Positions 27,777-35,792 of a stretch of 64,000 bases of DNA are shown one piece after another. Both the position numbers and the translations under genes were made by a program. Under the pieces are notes generated by a model. It did no database searches. It was not told the origin of the DNA and saw nothing but the letters and a program-made list of their open reading frames with translations. Positions within the stretch are counted from its first letter, which is position 1; every line of letters starts with the position of its first letter. Source of the DNA: UBA1206 sp041672465 (GTDB taxonomy: Bacteria > Bacillota > Clostridia > Oscillospirales > CAG-382); NCBI GenBank assembly GCA_041672465.1, contig JBAYZO010000006.1:4664-68663 (forward strand). The letters are read 5' to 3'.

Positions 27777-29255
27777 TTATCTGAATTTTTCCATGGCGTC
27801 GAAAAGATCTGTCATGACTTTCCCCTCGATCCTGTCGTAATAAGAGACAAAGTCCGAGGAAGACGCAATGTTCATGTTTTGAATGAGCTCCCCTATACCG
27901 CCGAAATTGTAAATATAACCCAAGTCGTACACGCGGGAGGAAAAGATAATGTCAAGCATTCTTTCCGATTCCTCGTCGACAAGGTCGCGGCCTTTTAAGG
28001 TTTTGTCGTAATAGGCTTTCGTGAGTGTTTCCACCGAGTAAAAAGCCATGGCGTCGAGCACCGATGCGGTGTTCTCGGGGCTTTTGCAGTTGGCGGGGAT
28101 CACCACGCAGGGGACAAGCCCCGTCGAAACAAGACAGCGGTAGCTCTCCTGCTCCGAATCAAGCAGGGGATAGGGGAGGATCCCGAAGTCAAACCCCTCC
28201 GCGCCGCGGAAACCCTTGATATCAATCAGCGCGAAAGTGGTAAACATCACTTGGTCGTTTAGGAACATGGGGCAGATATCCTGAAAAGTGCCGCAGCCTC
28301 TGTTTTTATTTGTAAGCACATCGGGCTTAAAGGCAATTTCAAACACGCGGGAAAGTATAGACTGATTTGCCTTTGATGTTATTGAAATAACAAGGTTGCC
28401 CTCGGCGTCTGTTTCCGTTATCGTGCCGCCGCAGCCGAAATAAAACGAGTGCGGGGCGTTAAACGCCACATGAAGGCCGTAGTTGTCGTGGTTATCCCAA
28501 ATATTCTCGTCGGCCTTGTTTTCAGAAAAACCCTTGCTTATCTCGTAAACATGGTCGAGCGTCCAAGTTTTTTCCTCCACCATTTTATAAACGTCGCCTA
28601 TGCCGTAGTCGCGGGCAAGCTTTTTGTTGAAGAACATCACCATTGTGCAGTCGTTGTCGAGAATTGAAATATCGCCTGTGGAAAAAAACAGTTTTCCGTT
28701 TATCTCAAGCCCTTCGTTGGCTTTTTGGTCCCACCAGCTCTCGGCGAGATTGAGCTGTTCAAAGTCGTGCAGGTCAAGCATATACCCGTCGCCCGCGATC
28801 TTGGCGGCGTCGTTTATCATGGGCATATAGACGTCATATGTATTCAGCCCCGCGTCAAAATTAAGCCGCAGGTCGTTTGTCACATTGTTTGACTTGTCGG
28901 CGCGGATTAAACACCCCAGCCGGCTTTCAACAAGCTGGTTTCTGTTATAGACGGCGTCGTTGATGGTTTCCTCGGTGCGCTCTTCCGAATAAATTTCAAA
29001 CGATTCGTAGTATGAGTACCCGCTCCCCGGCACAAGGAAGTTAAAAATAACTCCGCCGAGGTTAAGCTGTTCGGGCTCGTAAGGTATTTCTTCGCTGACG
29101 GACGACTCGTTGCTTTCGGGTTCGCCGGGGTCGCTGATTGCCGAAGACGAATCCCCCGGTGAGGGTTCCCCGCAGGAAGACAGAAACAGCGATGCGGAAA
29201 TAAGCGTTAAAACAAAAAGAACCGATAAGAGTAAACTGACCCTTCGTGAAAACAT
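27777..29255 (-). CDS. Extracellular solute-binding lipoprotein (sugar-type)
   Basis: A 492-residue lipoprotein: lipobox LFLSSCGEP, acidic Ser/Glu linker, then a binding-protein domain (VDxxxP-type YDVYMPMINDAAKIAGDGYMLDL). It is a paralogue of the protein at 61758, sharing RxxExRxG, the KL-FxSGDIS-FF-NKKLA region and the C-terminal layout. No permease or ATPase gene is beside it, so its transporter must be elsewhere, or it may act as a polysaccharide-binding protein. It heads the three-gene unit that includes the toroid and beta-helix proteins. Confidence 0.8.
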   Translation of the reverse strand: MFSRRVSLLLSVLFVLTLISASLFLSSCGEPSPGDSSSAISDPGEPESNESSVSEEIPYEPEQLNLGGVIFNFLVPGSGYSYYESFEIYSEERTEETINDAVYNRNQLVESRLGCLIRADKSNNVTNDLRLNFDAGLNTYDVYMPMINDAAKIAGDGYMLDLHDFEQLNLAESWWDQKANEGLEINGKLFFSTGDISILDNDCTMVMFFNKKLARDYGIGDVYKMVEEKTWTLDHVYEISKGFSENKADENIWDNHDNYGLHVAFNAPHSFYFGCGGTITETDAEGNLVISITSKANQSILSRVFEIAFKPDVLTNKNRGCGTFQDICPMFLNDQVMFTTFALIDIKGFRGAEGFDFGILPYPLLDSEQESYRCLVSTGLVPCVVIPANCKSPENTASVLDAMAFYSVETLTKAYYDKTLKGRDLVDEESERMLDIIFSSRVYDLGYIYNFGGIGELIQNMNIASSSDFVSYYDRIEGKVMTDLFDAMEKFR

Positions 29256-29327
29256 ATTTCTTCCACCTTTCTTTACATAGTCTGAACAGTTTTGGCTAAG
29301 TTTTAGGCTAAAGCCTGTTTTAACCTA

Positions 29328-29356
29328 AGAATACATTACACAAGGCTAAAAGTCAA
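29328..29356 (-). promoter_or_regulatory. Sigma-A promoter of the solute-binding lipoprotein unit
   Basis: TTGACT (29356-29351), 17-base spacer, TATTCT (29333-29328) on the minus strand. It is followed by a short palindrome (AGGCTAAAGCCT) in the leader that could be an operator. Confidence 0.6.
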
Positions 29357-29406
29357 TGAACTTTGTTAAAAATTCCCGCCGGGCAAAAATAAAACAGACG
29401 TTCTTA

Positions 29407-29436
29407 TTGACATACGGCGATAAGATATGTTATATT
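29407..29436 (+). promoter_or_regulatory. Sigma-A promoter of the SCIFF operon
   Basis: TTGACA (29407-29412), 18-base spacer, TATATT (29431-29436), about 55 bases before the SCIFF start codon. Confidence 0.7.
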
Positions 29437-29491
29437 TTATATGTAAAAAGACAAACGATAAAAGACTTAGACTTAAAAGGGGATATTATCA

Positions 29492-29653
29492 ATGAAAGTT
29501 AAGAGAATTAAAACCTTAAAGACCCGCGACTTATGCGTCAGCGCCGTAAAAGGCGGCTGCGGCGAATGCCAGACTTCCTGCCAGTCCGCCTGCAAAACGT
29601 CCTCGGGCGTGGCTAACCAGCCCTGCGAAAACCAAAAGTCAAAGCAGCGGTAA
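29492..29653 (+). CDS. scfA: SCIFF ribosomal peptide precursor (variant)
   Basis: A 53-residue precursor of the SCIFF family (six cysteines in forty-five residues), the substrate of the radical SAM maturase encoded next. The signature stretch GGCGECQTSCQSACKTS is present at residues 21-37. Six cysteines are seen (15, 23, 26, 30, 34, 45), but the usual fifth signature Cys is Ser38 and the next residue, normally Thr, is Gly39; an extra Cys15 brings the total back to six. In characterised SCIFF peptides the thioether joins the Cys equivalent to Cys34 to that Thr. AGGGG precedes ATG 29492. The identity is clear; the modification state is open. Confidence 0.93.
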   Translation: MKVKRIKTLKTRDLCVSAVKGGCGECQTSCQSACKTSSGVANQPCENQKSKQR

Positions 29654-29685
29654 AACAAGTTATGCCTTTGCACGGCAGAGCATAT

Positions 29686-29729
29686 AAAGGGCCGACGCAT
29701 ACGCATATGCCGAGGTCCTTTTAATTTGG
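29686..29729 (+). terminator. Stem-loop between the SCIFF peptide and maturase genes (attenuator-like)
   Basis: AAAGGGCC pairs with GGTCCTTT (one G-U) around an inner GCATA/TATGC hairpin, followed by TTTTAATTT. Its position suggests partial termination, giving more peptide than maturase. Confidence 0.7.
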
Positions 29730-29744
29730 AGATGGATTTAACAA

Positions 29745-31232
29745 ATGATTCACATGTATAAGCTAAACGGCTATAACATAGTCCTTGACACCTACAGCGG
29801 GAGCGTCCACAGCGTGGACGACGTCGCGTATGATATGATTTCGCTTTACCAAAGCCTTGGCGGGGGCAAAGAAGGGGAGGGGGAAATTATACGCCTGCTG
29901 ACGGAAAAATACGGCGCAGGCCATGGCGTGAGCCGCGGAGAGCTTGAAGAGTGTCTTTGCGATATAAAAGAACTAATAAACGAAAAAAAGCTTTTTAGCC
30001 CCGATATTTATAAAGACCTTGCCAAAACGCGCCATAAAAGCGACAATGCCGTGAAAGCGCTCTGCCTGCATGTCGCCCACACCTGCAACTTAAACTGCGA
30101 GTACTGTTTCGCGAGTCAGGGCAAGTATAAAGGGGAGCGGGCGCTTATGACGTTTGAGGCGGGAAAGCGGGCGATTGATTTTCTTGTGGAAAACAGTTCT
30201 TCCCGCCATAACCTTGAAGTGGATTTTTTCGGCGGAGAACCGCTTATGAACTTTGACACGGTCAAGCGCCTTGTCGGCTACGCGAGGAGTATTGAAAAGT
30301 CAAAAAACAAGAATTTTCGGTTTACCCTCACCACAAACGGGCTGCTTATCGACGACGGGGTAATCGACTTCTGCAACAGAGAAATGGACAACGTAGTGCT
30401 CAGCCTTGACGGGAGAAAAGAAGTCCACGACCGTTTCAGGAAGGATTACCGCGGCAACGGCAGCTATGAAAGAATTCTGCCGAAGTTCCGCGAGTTTGTA
30501 AAGCGGCGGGGGGATAAAAGCTATTATATCCGCGGCACATATACGCATCTGAACACCGACTTTACAAATGATTTGTTTCATATGGCGTCCCTTGGGTTTA
30601 AGCACCTTAGCATGGAGCCCGTGGTCTGCCCGCCCGGCGATATTTACGCGCTTACAAAAGAGGATATCCCGGTATTGTTCGGGCAATATGAGATTTTGGC
30701 AAAGGAAATGATAAAGCGGGAAAAACAGGGCAACCCCTTTACCTTCTACCACTTTACCCTTGACCTTGAGGGCGGCCCCTGCGTTTACAAACGGATAAAC
30801 GGCTGCGGGTCGGGGAGCGAATACCTTGCCGTGACCCCTTGGGGCGACCTGTACCCCTGCCACCAGTTTGTGGGGGACGAAAAATTTCTTATGGGGAACA
30901 TTTATGACGGGGTGACAAATACAAATTTAAGGGAAAAGTTTAAAAAAACAAGCGCGTATTCCCGCGAGGAATGCGAGAATTGCTGGGCAAAGCTTTACTG
31001 TTCCGGCGGGTGCGCGGCAAACGCCTACCACGCCACGGGGGAGATAAACGGGGTTTATGAATACGGCTGCGAACTGTTTAAAAAGCGAATGGAATGCGCG
31101 ATAATGGTAAAAGTCGCCGCCGCCGATAGCGAAAGCGATGAAATTGACGGCCGCAACACGGAAAAAAGCCATAACCGCGGCGAGCGCAATAAAGCGGAAA
31201 GCTTTCCGGCGGGTAAAAAAGCGGGGGTTTAA
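29745..31232 (+). CDS. scfB: SCIFF-peptide radical SAM maturase with SPASM domain
   Basis: A 495-residue radical SAM enzyme that forms the thioether in SCIFF peptides. An N-terminal precursor-recognition domain (about 1-90) precedes the radical SAM CNLNCEYC motif (C114, C118, C121), FFGGEPLMNF and a C-terminal SPASM domain for two auxiliary 4Fe-4S clusters, with Cys in CGSGSEY, LYPCHQF, CENC, LYCSGGC and YGCELF. After the usual end of the family (ECAIM) there is an extra polar tail of about 38 residues. A GGAG lies 13 bases before ATG 29745. One base after its stop the decarboxylase-like gene begins, so the two are probably translationally coupled. Confidence 0.95.
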   Translation: MIHMYKLNGYNIVLDTYSGSVHSVDDVAYDMISLYQSLGGGKEGEGEIIRLLTEKYGAGHGVSRGELEECLCDIKELINEKKLFSPDIYKDLAKTRHKSDNAVKALCLHVAHTCNLNCEYCFASQGKYKGERALMTFEAGKRAIDFLVENSSSRHNLEVDFFGGEPLMNFDTVKRLVGYARSIEKSKNKNFRFTLTTNGLLIDDGVIDFCNREMDNVVLSLDGRKEVHDRFRKDYRGNGSYERILPKFREFVKRRGDKSYYIRGTYTHLNTDFTNDLFHMASLGFKHLSMEPVVCPPGDIYALTKEDIPVLFGQYEILAKEMIKREKQGNPFTFYHFTLDLEGGPCVYKRINGCGSGSEYLAVTPWGDLYPCHQFVGDEKFLMGNIYDGVTNTNLREKFKKTSAYSREECENCWAKLYCSGGCAANAYHATGEINGVYEYGCELFKKRMECAIMVKVAAADSESDEIDGRNTEKSHNRGERNKAESFPAGKKAGV

Positions 31233-31233
31233 A

Positions 31234-32592
31234 GTGGAAACGCCTATTGTGTCTTTTGTAAACGAATATATAAAAAATAAACCCTCGCGGTTTCATGTGC
31301 CGGGGCATAAGGGGAGGGTGAAGTGCGGCGGAGAGCCCTTTGATATCACCGAAGTCACGGGAGCGGGGAATCTTTACTCTTTTGAGGGAATTATCGCCGA
31401 AAGCGAAAAAATTGCCTCTCGTTTGTTTGGCTTCGGGGGGACGTTTTATTCGACCGAGGGGTCTTCCCAATGCGTCAAGGTAATGCTGTACCTCGCGAAA
31501 AAAGCCTGTCTTTCCGACGGAAGCGAGGGGGGGCGCATAATCGCCGAACGGGGGGCGCATAGGTCTCTCTTGTCCGCTCTCGCGTTCTGTAATATTGATG
31601 TAAACTGGGTTTATTCGGAAAAAACCAAGGACGGGAAGGCTGTTTTAAGTAAAGACGAGCTTATGGGCGCCGTAAACGGCTCAAAAGACAAGCCCTTTGC
31701 TTTGTTTGTCACTTCCCCCGACTACTACGGGCGCGCCCATGACATTGCAAGACTTGCGGCTTTTTGCCGCGAGAACGGGATGTTTCTCCTTGTCGACAAC
31801 GCCCACGGCGCGTATATGAGGTTTCTTTCCCCCTCCGCTCACCCGGTTTCTCTCGGCGCTTTTATGTCGAGTGACTCCGCCCATAAGACGCTTCCCGTCT
31901 ATACCGGCGGGGCGTATCTCCAGCTTTCGGTTCAGGCGAGCGCAAAAGTCTTTTACCTTGCCAAAAGCGCTATTTCGCTGTTTTGCTCCACCAGCCCGTC
32001 GTATCTCACGCTTTGCTCGCTTGACAGGTGCAACGCTTATCTTTCTGACGGCTACGCCGAAAAACTAAGCCGCCATATTAAAGAGATTGAAGCCGTTAAA
32101 CAAAAAGCCGCTGAAAAAGGCTTTTGCGTTTTGCCGTCAGACCCGCTGAGAATGGTCATAGACGCCAAAGAAAGCCGCTTTGACGGGCGTGAAATAGCGG
32201 CAATCCTTTGTAAAAATCATGTTGAAGCCGAGCTTTATGACAAAGATTCGCTTGTGCTGATGACAACCCCGGAAAACACGCCGAAAGACTTTGAAAAGCT
32301 TTTATCCGCGCTTGACTTGTGTTTAAAACTAAAAAAGAGCGGTATCGGGGAACATACGGAACCCCACCGCCCGCTAACGCCAAAAAAACAAATGACGGTA
32401 AAACAAGCGCTTGAGTCGCGGCATGAGGAAGTTATAACGGATTTGGCGCTTGGGAGAACGCTTGCCTTCCCCCCGTTTTGCGGAACCCCGGAAACGCTTG
32501 CCGCGGTAAGCGGAGAGGTTATAGACCAAAGTATAATAGACTTTTATAAAGAAAAAGGCGTAAAAAGCCTGCTCATCGTTAAAGACCGCTGA
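31234..32592 (+). CDS. Orn/Lys/Arg decarboxylase-like PLP enzyme
   Basis: A 452-residue fold-type I PLP enzyme of the Orn/Lys/Arg decarboxylase group found in Firmicutes (speA/YaaO-like). Motifs are FHVPGHKG near the N-terminus, DNAHGAY, and the PLP lysine in SAHKTLPVYTGGAYL. The C-terminal domain is about 150 residues. GTG 31234 lies one base after the maturase stop with GGGGG six bases upstream; a longer frame upstream (from 31138) overlaps the maturase and is rejected. The substrate (arginine, lysine or ornithine) cannot be told. The link with the SCIFF operon may be positional only. Confidence 0.85.
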   Translation: METPIVSFVNEYIKNKPSRFHVPGHKGRVKCGGEPFDITEVTGAGNLYSFEGIIAESEKIASRLFGFGGTFYSTEGSSQCVKVMLYLAKKACLSDGSEGGRIIAERGAHRSLLSALAFCNIDVNWVYSEKTKDGKAVLSKDELMGAVNGSKDKPFALFVTSPDYYGRAHDIARLAAFCRENGMFLLVDNAHGAYMRFLSPSAHPVSLGAFMSSDSAHKTLPVYTGGAYLQLSVQASAKVFYLAKSAISLFCSTSPSYLTLCSLDRCNAYLSDGYAEKLSRHIKEIEAVKQKAAEKGFCVLPSDPLRMVIDAKESRFDGREIAAILCKNHVEAELYDKDSLVLMTTPENTPKDFEKLLSALDLCLKLKKSGIGEHTEPHRPLTPKKQMTVKQALESRHEEVITDLALGRTLAFPPFCGTPETLAAVSGEVIDQSIIDFYKEKGVKSLLIVKDR

Positions 32593-32599
32593 ATATAAC

Positions 32600-32631
32600 A
32601 AAAGCCCCGGTTTAAATTTCGCCGGGGTTTT
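32600..32631. terminator. Bidirectional terminator between convergent genes
   Basis: AAAAGCCCCGG pairs with CCGGGGTTTT; T runs on the right for the plus strand and A run on the left for the minus strand. It overlaps the last codons of the cation efflux gene (stop at 32612). Confidence 0.85.
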
Positions 32632-33517
32632 CATGTATCATAATATGTTTTACGTCGGGGAAGGCCTTTTCAATGTCGTCGTGAAGTTCCTCGGCTATTT
32701 TATGCGCCTGCTCAAGCGAGAGGCTGCCGTCGACTTTTATTTCGGCGTCAACGTAAACGCCCTCGCCGAACACCCTTGTCCTCAGCCTGTCTATCCCGAG
32801 CACCCCGGAATGGTCAAGTATCAGCCGCTTTATCCCCTCAGAGGTATTGCTGTCGCAGGCGCGGTCGGTCAGCTTACTCACGGAGCGCCGAAAGATATCA
32901 ACCGCAACCTTTACGATAACGGCGGAGATTGCAACGCTCGCCAGCGGGTCGAGCACCCTCAGCCCTAACCTCGCGCCGGCGATTCCGACAAGAGACCCCA
33001 CAGAAGACAGCGCGTCAGAGCGGTGATGCCACGCGTCGGCCAAAAAAGCCGACGATTTAATTTTCTTTGCCCTTGATTTTGTATACCGATACATCCATTC
33101 CTTGATTACAATTGAAATCAGCGCCGCGGCAAGCGCCAGCTTCCCGGGAATCGGGAGGAGAGAATTGGTTTTTGTAAAGATAAGAGTTAAGCCTTTAGCG
33201 CCTATCGCGATCCCGGTTGCCGCGAGAAGCCCGGCGAGAAGAATCGACGCTATACTCTCAAGCCTGTCGTGTCCGTACATATGCTCGCTATCGGGCGCTT
33301 TTTTTGACAGCCTGACCCCTATGTAGGCGATAACGGTGGTAAACATATCAGAGGCGGAGTGAACGGCGTCGGACACCATCGCCCCTGAATTTGAAAATAT
33401 CCCCGCGAAGAGCTTAAAGACCGAAAGGGCGAAATTAACGGCGACGGTCATTATCGTAAGCGAGTTTAAAGCTTGCTTATTTCCGTCGTCTTTATTGGGG
33501 TTAAGCTTTTTTCCCAT
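32612..33517 (-). CDS. Cation diffusion facilitator (CDF) transporter
   Basis: A 301-residue proton-coupled divalent metal exporter in the inner membrane. Six hydrophobic helices; metal-site residues in SDAVHSASDM (helix 2) and DAWHHRSDALSS (helix 5), a HxxxD arrangement found in Zn and broader-range members; then a cytoplasmic C-terminal domain with HKIAEELHDDIE and HIMIHENP. ATG 33517 has AGGTGG 8 bases upstream and is preferred over GTG 33529. Its terminator hairpin overlaps its last codons. Metal specificity (Zn, Fe, Mn) is not decided by sequence. Confidence 0.93.
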   Translation of the reverse strand: MGKKLNPNKDDGNKQALNSLTIMTVAVNFALSVFKLFAGIFSNSGAMVSDAVHSASDMFTTVIAYIGVRLSKKAPDSEHMYGHDRLESIASILLAGLLAATGIAIGAKGLTLIFTKTNSLLPIPGKLALAAALISIVIKEWMYRYTKSRAKKIKSSAFLADAWHHRSDALSSVGSLVGIAGARLGLRVLDPLASVAISAVIVKVAVDIFRRSVSKLTDRACDSNTSEGIKRLILDHSGVLGIDRLRTRVFGEGVYVDAEIKVDGSLSLEQAHKIAEELHDDIEKAFPDVKHIMIHENPGEI

Positions 33518-33703
33518 AGTTCTAACCACCTTTCAAACAGCGGCGGTTTTTAACCCTTATCTCCCGGCATTTCTTTACCAATATTATACAATATTACATC
33601 GCTTTTGTCAATTAAAAACACTTCGGCGTTTTAAAGTAAAAGGCAAAGCGGGAAATAAAAGCGTACCTTAAATGTAAAAAAATAAAAATCTTTGTTTTGT
33701 ATA

Positions 33704-33732
33704 TTGACAAGCCCGCTTTGCGGTGATAAAAT
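33704..33732 (+). promoter_or_regulatory. Sigma-A promoter of the pyr operon
   Basis: TTGACA (33704-33709), 17-base spacer, TAAAAT (33727-33732). Transcription should begin near 33740, just before the leader hairpins. Confidence 0.8.
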
Positions 33733-33739
33733 ATAAACA

Positions 33740-33850
33740 ATCTTTAAGCGCAGTACGTGATACTGCCAAGACGGTGACAAAAACATACGCCATTTTCTTG
33801 GTTTTACGTCCTGCTTTCGCGGGGCTTTTTTTCGCGGCGGAGGGTAAAAA
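33740..33850 (+). promoter_or_regulatory. pyr operon leader with competing hairpins (attenuator)
   Basis: Hairpin 1: GCAGTA/TACTGC (33750-33766), perfect 6-bp stem, 5-base loop. Terminator: GTCCTGC/GCGGGGC (33808-33825, three G-U pairs) followed by seven T. The 5' arm of hairpin 1 with its loop (GCAGTACGT, 33750-33758) can instead pair with ACGTCCTGC (33806-33814), 8 of 9 bases, which would break the terminator. CCAAG/CTTGG lies between them. The logic is a transcription attenuator. No PyrR-binding consensus was recognised, so the sensor is unknown. Confidence 0.65.
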
Positions 33851-33855
33851 TAAAA

Positions 33856-35049
33856 ATGAATGAAGTTTTAAAAAATCGCCGTCGCGGCGAACCGAAAAGC
33901 GCGGCCGCATATGATTTTACAAAAATCATTGACGCTTTTAAAAAAGACAAATATTCGGAATACGTTGTTTTCCCCGGCTTCGCGGATGTTCATGTGCATC
34001 TGCGCGAGCCGGGTTTTTCTTATAAAGAAACAATCCGCACCGGGACTCTCGCCGCCGCGCGAGGGGGGTACACTTCTGTTTGCGCCATGCCCAACCTTAA
34101 CCCTTTTCCCCATGACACAGAGGGGATAAAAAAACAGCTTCATATTATTAATACAAGCGCCGTCGTGGATGTATTCCCCTACGGCACCATAACATATCGG
34201 GAAGAGGGCGAAAAGGTTTCGGACATGGAAGCTCTCGCGAAATACGCGGTGGCTTTTTCCGACGACGGCAGAGGCGTTGCCGATAAAGCTGTGATGCGCG
34301 AGGCCATGCTAAGGGCAAAAAGCCTTGGCAGAATTATCGCGTCGCACTGCGAGCTAAACCCAAAACAGCCCGGGGAAAGCGGCGGAGAAGAGGAATGGCG
34401 GCAGGTTGAGCGGGACTTAAGCCTCGCGCAAGAAACCGGCTGTAAATATCACGTCTGCCATGTCTCCACAAAAGAATCGGTCAATCTCATCCGCGGGGCA
34501 AAGAAGTCCGGGGTTGACGTCAGCTGCGAGACCGCGCCGCATTATCTTATTCTTGATAAGACTTCGCGAAAAGACTCCGGCAGGTTTAAAATGAACCCTC
34601 CGCTTAGGACAAAGCAAGACCGCGAGGCGCTGGCGGCGGGGGTTTGCGACGGAACGGTAGATATGATAGCGACCGATCACGCCCCGCACTCGGAGGAAGA
34701 AAAATCCCGCGGGTTTAAGGACAGTCTCCCCGGCGTGACGGGGCTTGAGGTTTCGTTCCCGGCGCTTTACACTTTTCTTGTCAAAGGCGGGTTGATAACG
34801 CTTGAAAAACTTCTTGGCCTTATCACCCGCGCACCGAGAGAGCGTTTTGGGCTTAGCCAATCCCCCGATGACTTTACGGTGTTTGACCTTAATGAGAGCT
34901 TTACGATTGACCCGGGCGAATTTATCTCAAAAGGCAAATCCACGCCTTTCGAGGGGATTTCCGTGTTCGGGCGGTGCCATTTCACCCACGCAAAAGGGAA
35001 AAATGTGTGGGTTTCAAAAAGGGCGGAGGAAATTTTAAGGGGAATATGA
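33856..35049 (+). CDS. pyrC: Dihydroorotase
   Basis: Zinc amidohydrolase of 397 residues closing N-carbamoyl-aspartate to dihydroorotate, class I type. Metal ligands in DVHVHLREPGFSYKET, HCE and HVCHVST, and the catalytic Asp in ATDHAPHSEEEK. GGAGGG lies 11 bases before ATG 33856. It is the first gene of the operon, which then runs in the order K, D, F, E, B, I with overlaps or short gaps. No carbamoyl-phosphate synthetase genes are in the window. Confidence 0.95.
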   Translation: MNEVLKNRRRGEPKSAAAYDFTKIIDAFKKDKYSEYVVFPGFADVHVHLREPGFSYKETIRTGTLAAARGGYTSVCAMPNLNPFPHDTEGIKKQLHIINTSAVVDVFPYGTITYREEGEKVSDMEALAKYAVAFSDDGRGVADKAVMREAMLRAKSLGRIIASHCELNPKQPGESGGEEEWRQVERDLSLAQETGCKYHVCHVSTKESVNLIRGAKKSGVDVSCETAPHYLILDKTSRKDSGRFKMNPPLRTKQDREALAAGVCDGTVDMIATDHAPHSEEEKSRGFKDSLPGVTGLEVSFPALYTFLVKGGLITLEKLLGLITRAPRERFGLSQSPDDFTVFDLNESFTIDPGEFISKGKSTPFEGISVFGRCHFTHAKGKNVWVSKRAEEILRGI

Positions 35050-35792
35050 AAGAAAACACGATAGAGCAAAAGTTTGAGATAACAGAAAACCGCAAAATCG
35101 CCGATATGGTCTACGAGACTGTCCTTGTCGGCGACACTTCCCGCGTCACTTCCCCGGGGCAGTTTGTGAGCGTCTCGCTCGGGGGTTTCTTCCTGCGGAG
35201 GCCGTTTTCGGTCTGCGATAAAAGCGGCGGCCGCCTGACGCTTATATACAAAACGGTGGGGAGCGGGACAAAATATATGTCAAGCCTTAAAAAAGGGAGC
35301 GTTTTAAACCTCTTAACCGGGCTTGGCAACGGGTTTGAGGTGAAAAACAGCAAAGACTCTCCCCTGCTTATCGGCGGGGGGGTGGGTCTGCCGCCGCTGT
35401 ATTTTTTGGCTAAATGTCTTACCGCCGAGGGAAAAGATGTGGCGCTTATAATGGGGTTCGGCAAATCAAGCGAAGTATTCTATGAAGAAAAGTTTAAGGA
35501 GTTGGGGGTAAGGGTCGCCGTTACCACGGCAGACGGTTCACGGGGGATAAAAGGTTTTGTGACAGACGCGCTCGGCCTTTTTACCGGCTACACCTATACC
35601 TATGCCTGCGGCCCCGAACAAATGTTAAAGGCGGTTTGGGAAAGTACCCGAACGGACGGCGAGTACAGCTTTGAGGAGCGAATGGGCTGCGGGTTCGGCG
35701 CCTGTATGGGGTGTTCGAGAAAAACAGTCGGCGGGTATAAAAAAGTGTGCAGCGACGGCCCGGTCTTTAAAAAGGGGGAAATCCTATGGTGA
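35046..35792 (+). CDS. pyrK: Dihydroorotate dehydrogenase electron-transfer subunit
   Basis: FAD and 2Fe-2S subunit (248 residues) that passes electrons from PyrD to NAD+ in the class 1B enzyme. FAD-binding RRPFSVCD, nucleotide-binding GGGVGLPPLYFLA, and a C-terminal iron-sulfur cluster: CGFGACMGC and a distal Cys in KKVCSDGP. ATG 35046 overlaps the pyrC stop as ATGA with GGGGA upstream; a longer frame into pyrC is rejected. Confidence 0.95.
   Translation: MKENTIEQKFEITENRKIADMVYETVLVGDTSRVTSPGQFVSVSLGGFFLRRPFSVCDKSGGRLTLIYKTVGSGTKYMSSLKKGSVLNLLTGLGNGFEVKNSKDSPLLIGGGVGLPPLYFLAKCLTAEGKDVALIMGFGKSSEVFYEEKFKELGVRVAVTTADGSRGIKGFVTDALGLFTGYTYTYACGPEQMLKAVWESTRTDGEYSFEERMGCGFGACMGCSRKTVGGYKKVCSDGPVFKKGEILW

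Noticed and set aside
31138..31233. Upstream N-terminal extension of the decarboxylase-like gene
   Set aside because: It overlaps the maturase C-terminus, is very basic and unlike the family start; the GTG at 31234 has a good Shine-Dalgarno.
33740..33850. Mini-ykkC or PyrR element in the pyr leader
   Set aside because: The loop of the first hairpin resembles ACG-type loops but tandem ACGR hairpins are absent, and the PyrR consensus is not recognisable.
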